Assembly (NCBI RefSeq): GCF_035083965.1 | Contig: NC_089727.1 | Span: 9,553,501-9,617,500 of the forward strand | Direction of reading: 5' to 3' | Length of the DNA stretch: 64,000 bases | Source of the DNA: Branchiostoma lanceolatum | Taxonomy: Eukaryota > Chordata > Leptocardii > Amphioxiformes > Branchiostomatidae | Shown: positions 10,220 to 20,700 of the stretch, in pieces | Position numbering within the stretch: the first letter of the stretch is position 1 | How the letters are laid out: the number at the start of each line of letters is the position of its first letter | Notes under the pieces: generated by a model | Told to the model about the DNA's origin: nothing | The model's input: only the letters and a program-made list of their open reading frames with translations | Database searches by the model: none | Position numbers and translations under genes: made by a program

Positions 10220-10404
10220 TTAGCTTATGACTGCTTGGATTCTTTTACCATCGGTTGTCCTTTCTGTTTATGTGGTGGTCAGTGGGTCGTCGGGAACCTA
10301 GACCACAACGTAATTTGCCTTGTGTCATATCTTGGAGTCCCGAACTAAGACAATGGCACAGGGCCAGAAAGGAAGGCAGGTGGTTGGAGAGTTTGAGTAG
10401 TTAT
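10220..10404 (+). repeat. Dispersed ~185-bp repeat, copy 2
   Basis: Second copy of 8846-9031. It is embedded in TTAGCATTTT-type low-complexity DNA and lacks the inverted arms that flank copy 1. Confidence 0.9.
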
Positions 10405-10547
10405 TAGCATATTTTGCATTTTTAGTTAGCATTTTGCCTTTTGCCTTTTTTTCTTTTTAACTTTAAACAACTTTTTTAGTTAGCATTACTTAGCAATCTT
10501 AGCTATTTTTAGCAATTTTTTACTAAGCTTAGCATTTCTAGCTTAAG

Positions 10548-10697
10548 TCACGAGCCACTACTCTCTAAGCAGAGTTTCTGCAGCTTGGCGACATAAAGAA
10601 AACGGGACAAGAAGGAAAGTCCGATAGAAACGCCTAAAACCGTGTCAAAAAAAGCCAGAGCCGAACCTCTGCTTGCAGAGTAACGAGCCACTGGCAG
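10548..10697. mobile_element. Short MITE-like element with inverted ends
   Basis: The left end (ACGAGCCACTACTCTCTAAG) is the imperfect reverse complement of the right end (CTGCTTGCAGAGTAACGAGC). The interior (AAAGAAAACGGGACAAG, AAACGCCTAAAA) resembles the region at 31990-32085. Non-coding. Confidence 0.55.
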
Positions 10698-12074
10698 ACT
10701 TAATGAACGTCTACAACAACTGCTTTGTTTAGAAAATAAGAATGTCCTTTGTGTCTATGCGGCGTACTGTAAGCACCGGTAGTCGAATCATGTATTGTCC
10801 TCCGATGGCATTTACATTGTAAATTCGTAACGTTTGTACTAAAGAATGATTTGCTTCTTGTTTTACATTCTTTGCAAAAAGGTCTTTTGTACACACTATA
10901 CATATCAATAGGTTTAGTGCTAGTTGAACCTTTTTGTAACGCATTGTACACTTTGCATTCCTCTGTTTTGTTAAGAACTGCTATCAAATAAACAGTTTGA
11001 AACCAGGTGTGTAGTTTATATTTCACATTAGTGTGTAATTATGTATCGCCAATCCTATAGGTATGGGCGGTACATATTGTGTTTGTAATGTTTCTTTCTT
11101 CTCCTGTCAAATCTTGAAATCGATTCATCCCGGTCGTCCCTGGGCCAAATAAGCTGAAATTTGGTATGCAGGCAAAGTAAGTTATTACCTCCAGACGTTT
11201 TTGTTCATTTTTTTGGATAAATGCCTTTAAAACGATTTTATTGAGTTTTTTTCTGACCAAAAACCTACATTTTGGCCTCCTGTGCTCTGGAAATACATCC
11301 AAATTACCTGAAATTTGCTATGGGGGTACATTGAACACCCCATTCGCACTTTTGGCATACATTACTTAAAAATACGATTTTGGAGGGTATTTTGGTGAGA
11401 AGATAGGCTATTTTCCTCATGTGACCACATATGGTGTTGACATATATGGTCACATCTTTATTCATATGGCCAGGTGGACTAATTCGGTCAACCAATGAGA
11501 GAGCGTGTTTTAAACAAGGTGTTTTTCTTATTTTAACCTCCTTGACGACTGGTAGCTTTGCATGGCGTTCAACTGCAGTAAGGTTTGAAAGAGTGCACAC
11601 TGTTTTGTTGAACTGGTCGATGGTACCGGTATTGGTCGGTAAAGCTACGTCCACGGCGGTGTAAACACGGTCAAAAATATGTGCAACGAGAATTTGCTAC
11701 TGAAAATGCGTAAGATAGCTTGAGTAGGGCCTACATAGCGTACCAAACAATACGTCAGCGGCTCAACACTCAAAACTATGGTAATTTGGCTGAAGATACA
11801 CGCGGCAGCGCTCGACTCAATTTCTCGAGTAGAAGCTCTCACAACTACGAACGCCGAAATAACACAACCTAAAGGTCAGTGACCCAAAGTGCCACGTGCA
11901 GCTGGCCTGTGAGTTGTCTTTCCGGTGGCGCGTAATTATTGAACGGGGGGACATTGGGAGGGAGATGGGAAAATATACTGTATCCTTTCTTTAGCAACAT
12001 TTTTTAACGGTGGTTTGTGTCAGTGTTACAGTACAGGTCACGAAATACGCACCAGAAATTTGCGGTACGTTTAG

Positions 12075-12197
12075 CAGAAATACCAACATTGCAAACATAC
12101 AACAAACGTTAGCCTGGATGCCACAGTCGCTTTTTCCATGGGCTGGTCGATACATGTTGCATTTGCTCCTGCAAATATTGCCTTTCTAGTTTTGTCC
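12075..12197 (+). repeat. Dispersed repeat, internally deleted copy
   Basis: Matches both ends of 5689-5890 but lacks about 85 bp of its middle. Confidence 0.75.
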
Positions 12198-12266
12198 TTC
12201 AGGTACGGTAGCCTAGTCTCCTGGCCTGCGTCACACATGTCTCGCTGTCAGGGGCTTATTGGTCCT

Positions 12267-12287
12267 CCCGTATACGTGGTATACGGG
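12267..12287. repeat. Perfect 9-bp-stem hairpin
   Basis: CCCGTATAC and GTATACGGG flank the loop GTG. A second perfect palindrome, GCGTCCGGACGC, lies at 12311-12322. Both sit in a CG-rich patch that may be the edge or core of an unidentified element. Confidence 0.9.
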
Positions 12288-13529
12288 TCATGGTTTGTAC
12301 GGTCACTTTTGCGTCCGGACGCTTTTGCACGGGGTGCGCTAAAGAAAAAACTGGAGTGGTACGGCCACCCTGTCACGGTCATCGGGACTTGCCAAAACTC
12401 TCATGCAAGGAACCGTCCAGGGAGCAGGTGCAGGGAGGATGGGGGGATAATATCAGAGAATGGACAGGCATGACAGTAAATGAAACACTTAGAAAAAGCA
12501 AGAAAACCGAGATAGGTAGAAAAATTAATACTAGTTGCCATTTCGTCTGTGATGCCTCAATGGTAACAAGAGCTTTTAAAAAAAGCTGGCGTTTCGGCTA
12601 CGTTTATAAGTGTAAATTGTCTTTTCCCTTTACTTGAAGTAAAATCTGCCAGAGGAAGTCACTCAAGGGCTGTTCAGTCTATAAGAAAAATTGTCATTTT
12701 GGGAAATGAGTACTGTTTTAATAGAGAAAGGCAGATTGGGGAAAGCAATTTTGAAGTTACGTCACTTAACTTAAGTGCTTTTGAAAAAGCTGGTCTTGGC
12801 CTACAACTTGTACTTATTTGTAAAATGTATAATAGGCTCATTATAAAAGCTATCAATGTAATTATGTACATGGCACGCAATAAAACATAAAATTTGAAAA
12901 AGCACCATTGAATCATCAGCACTATGGTAATTAAGTGAAATAGAAGTTCATAACAGCTAAGGTTCTATCTAAAATGACTACCAAATGTCAAACAAATCAA
13001 CAGCTACCTCATCCGTATTATTCTGGTTTCCGCATTTACAACATTTCTTCCTTATTTTCCTGGGTAATTTTGCTAAAATTCATGAAAATTCCCATAGTTT
13101 TGTGCCGAGGGGCGCCACTTTCCACGTCCGTGTTGTCTGAATGAAGTCGATACTGAACAATGGAGCATTTGCTACTGTAACAAAGAATCGCTGTTTTGCA
13201 AACAACATCAAGAGCCTCTGTTTACATCGGGGATAGAAGTTTAGTGGCGAGTGTTTTGCAAGAATCATCGTACCGCGCATAGGAGCCGCTGCACGGTATT
13301 TTCCATTACAATGAACAGAAAAATTCGAATGCCGGGTTTGGAATCTATGAAGTCCTGTTCATAAGACAAAGGCCTTGTATATATTAAATGAATATTTAAA
13401 AATAACAAGGATAAAATATTTCTTTATTTATTAATGAAAAAAATGATATTCATAAATATGATATTGATAGATTAATATAATATCAATATATATTTTTGAT
13501 ATTCAATATCTAAAAAGAACAAAAAAAAA

Positions 13530-13604
13530 CCCATGCACGGACACGAACCCGGATCTTCTGGGTCCGAAGTGCTTCGCGTAGCCAGATCGGCCAAGCTGCG
13601 GTAC
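13530..13604 (-). pseudogene. tRNA-Arg(TCG)-like relic
   Basis: The reverse complement carries an A-box-like TGGCCGATCTGG, the segment ACTTCGGACCCAGAAGAT, which resembles the anticodon arm of tRNA-Arg(TCG), and a B-box-like GGTTCGTGTCC. A run of nine T directly follows in transcription direction (13521-13529), as a Pol III terminator would. The acceptor, anticodon and T stems do not pair properly, so this is a pseudogene or SINE head and not a working tRNA. Confidence 0.5.
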
Positions 13605-13990
13605 GTAAAACACTCTGAACGTACTGCTATAACCTCACTATATGGTATCATTTATGCCGATTTTTGGTCGTTTTCTTGACGAAATCGTTTTTTTTCTTCT
13701 GCAATCTTGTGGAATAGATGTAATATGGTCATTTTTCAGGATATCAAAGTCCGAAACCACAATGCAATGATATTTCCGAACAGTTGTAGCAGTTACATGC
13801 GGTCGCCGTCCTGTGTCACATGCAAATCTAGCCTGCCTGCCTTTTCGTGCTCTCTTGCCATATAAGGCAACGGCTATACAAGGATTTGAGAACGTATTGC
13901 CATATAAGGTCTTATTGTGTGCGACACAGTGTTGAACCAAGCTTCCCTGGTTCCTTCCTTGAAGGTAAAAGCCAGGACAATGCGTTCCGG

Positions 13991-14002
13991 CGCGCATGCG
14001 CC
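13991..14002. promoter_or_regulatory. NRF1-like motif CGCGCATGCGCC
   Basis: Matches the NRF1 consensus YGCGCAYGCGCR at all but the last base. No supported gene adjoins it, so functional status is doubtful. Confidence 0.3.
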
Positions 14003-15239
14003 GAAACGCAAACAAAGTTAGCAATGCATATATGACAGAAGAAAAAAAGGAGAAGAAGAATATAAATTCTGCCGGTGCTGGTCTTTGAAGAAGTGACGCG
14101 TCAACTTAGTAAGTTTAATTTGCGCTGCTGGAGCAAAATGTTTGGAGTCATCAATATGAAAACCACTCAAGCTCTTTAAGTTTGGATCAGTCTGTTTGTT
14201 AATGGAGATGGACACAGTTCAACCTCAAAATTACCGATTGGATGGATTTGTTATCAGTATTACTAGAGCTACTAATGTAGCGCGCACCAGTACTCCCATA
14301 TCTTACTCATTTACTCTGATCTCTATTATTGTTAGATGATTATCATTTCTATCATAATTATTGTCATTCATCTCATAAGAAGACAAGTGTAAGACTTAGA
14401 TTAAGCAAACCATAATTATTTTTGTTAAGATTCTTCACACGTGCCATGAGTACACGTGGTGCAATTAAGTTCAAAGTAAAAAGATGTGATTTACTCGCCA
14501 TTTTAAGTGATCCGTCCCTTTTTTGCCAAAGCAATGAAATGTATACGTACGTGAGTGTACAAAATATGTCTGATCCCTAGCCTGGCTCAATAAAACGGCC
14601 CAGCTTGAAGAGGTACGGTATATAGTCTATTACACTCTCATACATAAGCACCGCTGCACCTCCGTGCACTCACAATAATGAGGGAAAATTGACTGATTTA
14701 CCCTAAACGAAATGGCGACCGTAAATCAAGGTCTTCCGTGGAACCCAGTCATTCTTAATTGCTTCCTACTGATGTATGAAACCACAGTAACCGCACCCAA
14801 CAGATCAAATCCCCAAGTTCAAAGCAGACTCCGTAGGCTCTGACAATTTCAAATACTCTATACGTCACCGATTGGCAGGCACAGGGGGGAAATGTATATC
14901 ACTTTTCTCCTTTATGAAGGTGAAATGTCAAGGCGGTGACATGGATATATTGGTGGAACATTTGTCACTGAGGGGGCGCTTGTACGCAAATTATTTATGG
15001 GGATGAGGAGTCAGCAATGATTGCGTTGGATTACAGGCCATTACATCTGCAAGGATTACTGCATTAAAGGTACAGGAAACAGGGATTTCTAGGTAATAAC
15101 CGCAAAGTTTACTCGGACTTTATTTCAAGTCATGCTGCAACAATCGTTTTTGTCTGATTTGGTAGGTGGCGTAACTCATTCAATCTAGAATCGACGGACA
15201 TCCTAGATCATGTCGTGAATCCCGCTGGTTCGAACAAAT

Positions 15240-16506
15240 TAAACTACGCACAAAAAGTTTGGAAACTTTACGTTGGTTGATCATATTTCCGTTGTTTCTT
15301 AATCAATTTCAATGTAGTATGTATCGTTGGAAAGCCTGTGTTATTTCCTTTCCTATGATACCCAACTCATTATTCATTATAATTACAATCTCGTGGAACG
15401 AGCACCAGGCCTACTTACGCGAGTGGGTTGTAGAAAAAAAGTGCCCAAATTTCCATGCTAGTGTCAAGCACCTAGCGCAGCGCCAAACCCTCCACATCGT
15501 GAATGGAACAGTGTATGGACGAATGTTATGTTCCCAGCTTCAGATAAGAGTGGATTTATTTAGACTGTTGGATGAGTAAATGAAAGTGTGGGCAACGAGG
15601 AGAACCCTACGCTGACTGTTGCACTGATAGACTGACTAATTGTTTTGTTGGAGTCAGTGTCATAGTGTGGGGCAGTACAACTTTAACTGCCAGAGGAAAA
15701 ACCAGGCTAATCATCCTAAGCAACCTCGATGTGTCAAGACATAGAAACACCTTTCTCAATCCAGTCACATTTCTAAGCACATCTCTGCAATATGCAAGGT
15801 CTGCAAGATGATGATGCACGTCCATACAGAATGAGAGTCATTTCAGACTACCTCCAGGATGCAGGAATACAGAGGATAGAATGGCCCTCCTGCAGCCCAG
15901 ATCTCAACACAATTGAACACAGTCTCAGACTCTGTGCATGATCACTGATCAGCTTGGGCGAGCTGTGCATGCTAGAATGATCAACAGAACAACACTGGTC
16001 GACCTGCGACGACTCCTTGTGGAAGAATAGCCAGCAGGGACCGCGTAACAAAACTGGTGACAAGCATGAGGAGGATGTGCCGGGCTGTAGTGACAGCACA
16101 TGGCTTGTGTACTCAATATTAAGCCACCTTCATCATAACTGAGGCTCCTTTGCGCATTCTTTTTGTTGTTTGGATGAAGACTATCCTTGGCTTTCATATT
16201 AATGTGTTTTGTTGATTTAAGTTTCATATTGCCCTCGTACAAAAGTCATGTGCTACGAGCATAAGAAAAAATACTGAATGGAGCGTTTAATATTAGAAGG
16301 GTAATCTGGGCACTTTTTTATGTGACCTGCTCGCATAAGTAGGTCTGGTGCTCGTTGCATTAATCTACAACCATATCAAGTTTGATATCATGGGAAAGAA
16401 AATCACACAAGCTTTGTAATGATATATAAATCATTGAAATTGATCAAGAAACAACGGAAATATGATCCACCAAAGTTAAGTTTCCAAACTTTTTGTGCGT
16501 AGGTTA
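15240..16506 (+). mobile_element. Dead Tc1/mariner-type transposon with long TIRs
   Basis: Flanked by TA on both sides. The left end ACTACGCACAAAAAGTTTGG is matched inverted at the right end (CCAAACTTTTTGTGCGTAGG). Inverted similarity continues about 200 bp inward: TATTTCCGTTGTTTCTTAAT versus its complement near 16440, and ACGAGCACCAGGCCTACTTA versus 16330-16360. The interior (about 15640-16040) encodes remnants of a Tc1 transposase: VIVWG, then after a frameshift a DDDARPYR-type motif, DYLQDAGIQRIEWPS and CSPDLNTIEH. The N-terminal DNA-binding half is missing and stops and frameshifts interrupt the rest. It is not autonomous. Confidence 0.9.
15640..16040 (+). pseudogene. Tc1-type transposase fragment
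   Basis: C-terminal half of a DDE transposase. One frame gives GVSVIVWGSTTLTARGK; a second gives QDDDARPYRMRVISDYLQD and SPDLNTIEH. These correspond to the second Asp and the Glu regions of the catalytic triad. At least one frameshift (near 15795) and TGA stops break it. Confidence 0.85.
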
Positions 16507-16597
16507 TTAGTTAGAGAAGCAATATATGAGAGGATGTACAATCCCACGTAGTTTATTAGTTAGAGAAGCAATATATGAGAGGATGTACAATCCCACC
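16504..16597 (+). repeat. 49-bp tandem duplication next to the Tc1 relic
   Basis: TTATTAGTTAGAGAAGCAAT and the following bases recur exactly 49 bp later. The first copy starts at the right TA of the Tc1-like element. Confidence 0.95.
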
Positions 16598-16859
16598 ATC
16601 AACGGGAAAGGGGGTCTACGCGTTGAACTTTCGGGCACTTGGGCAGGAAGGACAGGATAGGTACTTCCAGGAAGGACAGCCCGTGAAGGCAGCCTGCTGA
16701 CTACAAAGTGATCACCAGTTATTACAATAAGATCTCCGTTATCAGTGCCAGTTTCTACTTTGTTGTCTGGTATGGGCGCTAGCAGTTCAGACTGATATTT
16801 TTTTAGATTCTGTGAAAGTTTGTTGCAGTCAATTTCATGCCTTAACAAAAACTTTTTAA

Positions 16860-17408
16860 AGGGGCATATTGTGACATGAGCATAAAACAAAATTCTTTGT
16901 TTTTGATTATTTTTCTACATCATTAGTTGAATCTACCTTATTACACTGCACAGCAATATTCATCACGTATGGATGCGACTTTGTAGTATCGTGCGGACGT
17001 CAAAAAAAAAATTGTATACGCAATCCCCACCACCACTTGACTTGTCCGCCATTTTGTTGAACCATCGCCGAACACGCGATCGAACGTGCGACGTTCTGAA
17101 GTTTGATCACTTGTGGTGATTTTCCTGTGACGCTCGAACTCCGACCGTAACGGTCGATTCGATTATTTCTTAGCGTTCTACGCTGGCTTATTTGCATATT
17201 AACTTGCGGGACGCAAGTTGATACGTAAATGAACCAGATTTTACACGTTTTGCGTTTTTCGTCGTTTCTTAATGGTGGAAATGTGACAAAATGACGGGAA
17301 TATGTTGGAAATAAGTAACAAATAAGTTATAAATGTGAATCTTAATGTAGATCTTTCAAATTCTTATTATTTGTAGTATTTGCCCACCAGATTCTACAAT
17401 ATGCCCCT
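16860..17408. mobile_element. MITE with TTAA target duplication
   Basis: The ends AGGGGCATATTGT and ACAATATGCCCCT are perfect 13-bp inverted repeats. TTAA lies immediately outside each (16856-16859 and 17409-17412), the target used by piggyBac-type elements. The 549-bp interior is non-coding with a CG-rich centre (17040-17170). Assignment to piggyBac rests only on the TTAA and is tentative; a TA-target mariner MITE is an alternative. Confidence 0.8.
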
Positions 17409-17510
17409 TTAATAGGCGTTTGATAGGGGACTGTTTCTTAGCTGCAGTGAGAATTGTCGTCGGTAGGTGGCTCTCGTGACTGTACTGTACACTCAGATCT
17501 CGTCATTAAG

Positions 17511-17520
17511 TCTCGCGAGA
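17511..17520. promoter_or_regulatory. TCTCGCGAGA promoter palindrome
   Basis: Perfect 10-bp palindrome 50 bp upstream of the DNAJA3 ATG. The same motif is a known core-promoter element of vertebrate housekeeping genes and is linked to ZBTB33/Kaiso. Its position fits a TATA-less promoter. No TATA box is evident between it and the ATG. Confidence 0.6.
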
Positions 17521-17570
17521 ATTTGCGATCACTATCCATACGCTTGCGTAGAACAGCAGCCGAGTAAAAA

Positions 17571-17748
17571 ATGGCGGTGTCCCGGTTTTGCCGAGTGAAC
17601 TTGTCGAAAAATCTTCATATTTCCGCTTCGCACAGAAATCCCAGATTTCCAGGGGCAGGCAACAGCTCCCTTATAGTTTATTTCAGAAGTTTATCGCATT
17701 TTAGGGCTCCAGTATGTGGATGTCAAGCCATTTTAACGGGCAGAATAG
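17571..17748 (+). CDS. DNAJA3: DNAJA3 exon 1 (mitochondrial presequence)
   Basis: 59 codons plus one base before G|GTGAGT. Rich in Arg, Ser and Ala with no acidic residue, as expected for a matrix-targeting peptide. Confidence 0.93.
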
Positions 17749-20700
17749 GTGAGTTTCGTAACCTTGCCATGCCGGCTGCGCACATGTTTGTCTGCTAGCT
17801 CGTTCTAGAAAATTCACGAATTGAATTTATCCCAGAAATCGTAGCTGTCACCGCATTTGATAATAGGTGTTGTTCTGTGACTACAATACTAGCATTTTAC
17901 AAAGGAATTTCACAAGACAGTGTGTTGAGTGCCAATAAACTTTTGCGTCATAAAAAATCAGGAGGTTCGGCTGTTGTTCACTGTAGAGGTTACGGCATGC
18001 GTCATCCATTTTGTGCAGCTGTAGGTCAAGTCCACAGTAGACCCAAAACACCAATCGTAGTTGTTTGTTGCTGACAGTTGATCTAACGGTCGTGAACTTG
18101 AACTTGTGCAACTTGTCTAACCAACAAAGGGGCATTTTCATGATGTATACCAAATGCAGAAAATGTTTGCGGTGGTTTCACAACGAACTTAAATTAAAAC
18201 CACCGCGAATATTTTTGTCCAATACTGTAGCAGTATGTGACTATAGCACTGCCTCGGAACTAAAACCACCGCGAACACTCCATTTTCCCCTTAGCACGAA
18301 ATAAAAACTACGCGAACGTATACTGTAAATCTGTAAACTTTCACCGAGATTTATTTCTAGCAGTTACCTCTCAACCACAAAGTGAATCGACAACATAGAT
18401 ATGTGTTTCCAGTGTATATTAGTACTGTACCAGTACCTACAAAAACCTCTTTGTCCCTTTTACAGTGAAATATTCACCTTGAAGTTGAACAGTATGTTGT
18501 TGTCCTTTTTTAATGTCTATTATATCGCTAGACGTGGTCTCTTAGTATGATGATGATATTTATTTTGACTTTTGCAGCACAACAGTGGCTAAGGACGACA
18601 GAAGGGATAGCAGGGTTCCACACTTCATCAGTTTGCACACAGAGAAAAGACTTTTACAAAATATTAGGAGTTTCCAAAAATGCATCCCAAAAAGATATAA
18701 AGAAGGCCTACTATCAGGTGAGAAATGCATTTTTGTGTTGTCTGAATATAAGTCAGAGAACATTGTTTTCTGAAGTCCTGCGATACTGCTATTTTTTTGT
18801 TGTTGATGAAACACCAGGCCAACGCTACTTCTGCTGTTCACATACTGCAATGGTACTCACTACCTTGTAGATCTGATGTTATGAGGCCTTGTCAACAGCT
18901 CTATGCAACTTTAAAAAGCAGCTCTTAACTCTGGCCTCCCGCGCAGCGCCAACGTTTAGTTTTTTTTTGAGTGCTGATTCACGATTTTCAACTTATCGGG
19001 GCCAGGGTCTTTTGCCAGGGAAATCGTATTGCCGCCCACGGGAAGCCTTTTTTGATACAGAACTGGAGCAGGCTTCCCGTGGGCGGCAATACAATTTCCC
19101 CAGCAAAAGGACCTGGCTCCAATAAATTGAAAATCGCGAATCAGCGCTCCCCTCCAAAAATAAACATGTGCCCGGGATGCCTGCAAACTCTAGGATTCAC
19201 ACAAACATTTATGACATGCCAACCAAATGTTGTTTGCGATATTGTGATGAGTCTGCTACATTGCAAAAGTCGCTAAGTTCTGTTGTGAAACTTTTAAAAG
19301 TAGCTGTTGATTCTTGGATTCACACAAACATTTACATCATGATATTGTGATGAGTCTGCTAAGTTGTGTTGGGTACTCTTGTATTTCAGTTGGCCAAGAA
19401 GTGGCATCCAGACACGAACAAGGATGCTAACGCTGGGAAGAAGTTTGCAGAAGTTGCGGAAGCATATGAGGTAAGATGAAGAAATATTTTGGAGAGAGGA
19501 CACCTCTCAAATTTATCTGTCACAATACTTCAAATTGTTGTGTCAATGAACTTGTTCATATGTTAGTTTGATGTACTGCTTTTCTTATTTTATTTCTTGC
19601 TGTTGTATATTATTACAGCAGTTACCATATATATTGAAACTTTTACATTGATTTTACTTCTGCAGTTTTATGCAGTGACCTCTCCACCACAAATAGGCAT
19701 TTCTGATATATTACTACTGTAGTTAAAAACAATGCACCCACCCCCCTCCTTTCTTGAAATAAAACCACTGCAAAAAGAAATTAATTTTCAGTATTTCATT
19801 GTTTGCCTGCTGGTAGATATTAGGTGATGACCAGAAGAGACGGGAATATGACACGTTTGGTTCGGCGGGTGCGTTCGGCGGCACGGGAGCCAGTACGGGA
19901 CATGGCTTCTCCCAGAGCCAGTGGTCTACAAACATCGACCCCGAGGAGCTGTTCCGCAGGGTCTTCAGCGAATTCTCCAACCAAGGGAGGGGCGGCTTCC
20001 AGGGATTCGATTTCGAATCACAGTTCGAGCAACCACAAGAGGTAGGATTTTTTCCTTTCCTTCCAAGAGAGTGTCTGTGTACCTCTCTGTATGTTTTTCT
20101 GCAGGAAGATGGCTTGTATATTTGGTGTAGTGGTCTGTGCACTCTACTACTTTGCTAATTCCATGGAACCAGCATCCCAGGTTTCATGCCTGGTGCTGGG
20201 CATGACTGACTTGTCCTTGGAAATGGGGACATAAAGCCAACAGCCACATGTATGAGGAAGCTTATAGTGTCAAACCTCTGCACGTAAAGGAACCCAACAC
20301 ACTTATCAAGAAGAGAAAGTGTCCTTGGCTAAATACGGAAGCAATTGCAAAGCTGCATTGCATTACTAGCTAAAGAAAAAGCGTCATGCTTAGTCTGAGG
20401 ACTGCACCTTTTCTTGTACTAGGTATTCCAACGCTACCGCGAAAATCGTCTACCGCATGGCGATCGGTAAATTTTCTACCATCTTCCCACACCCGCGGTA
20501 CAAAAACTATTCGTTTTTACAGGCAAAGTCACCCATGAAAATAAAGGATATAACTTTCTCTTTCTTGTGATGTGTTTGTTTTGCTTGTAAAATATTTCAA
20601 ACGCCAGAAATTTGCCGATGAAAACGGCGCGGCGTAGCGCGCGCGGCCGTGATTAAAAAACATGGCCAATTTCTCTTCCGCCTGCACAGAATGTGACCCT

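Larger units (their letters stand above)
8485..15239. other. Repeat-rich spacer without a confident gene
   Basis: Apart from the listed repeats I see no spliced gene. The longest frames (minus 13638-14024, minus 11304-11654, plus 12138-12473, minus 10700-11026) have no recognised domain, no splice support and atypical composition, so they are not called. 13380-13515 is extremely AT-rich with overlapping AATATTGATATT-type palindromes. Confidence 0.6.

Noticed and set aside
12138..12637. Overlapping plus-strand frames of 111 and 115 codons
   Set aside because: No domain recognised; partly in a dispersed repeat; no consistent splice pattern.
13638..14024. 128-residue minus-strand frame near an NRF1-like motif
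   Set aside because: No recognised family, no splice support; the motif alone is not enough.
16507..16890. 127-residue minus-strand frame
   Set aside because: It runs across a 49-bp tandem duplication and the end of a MITE; no similarity seen.
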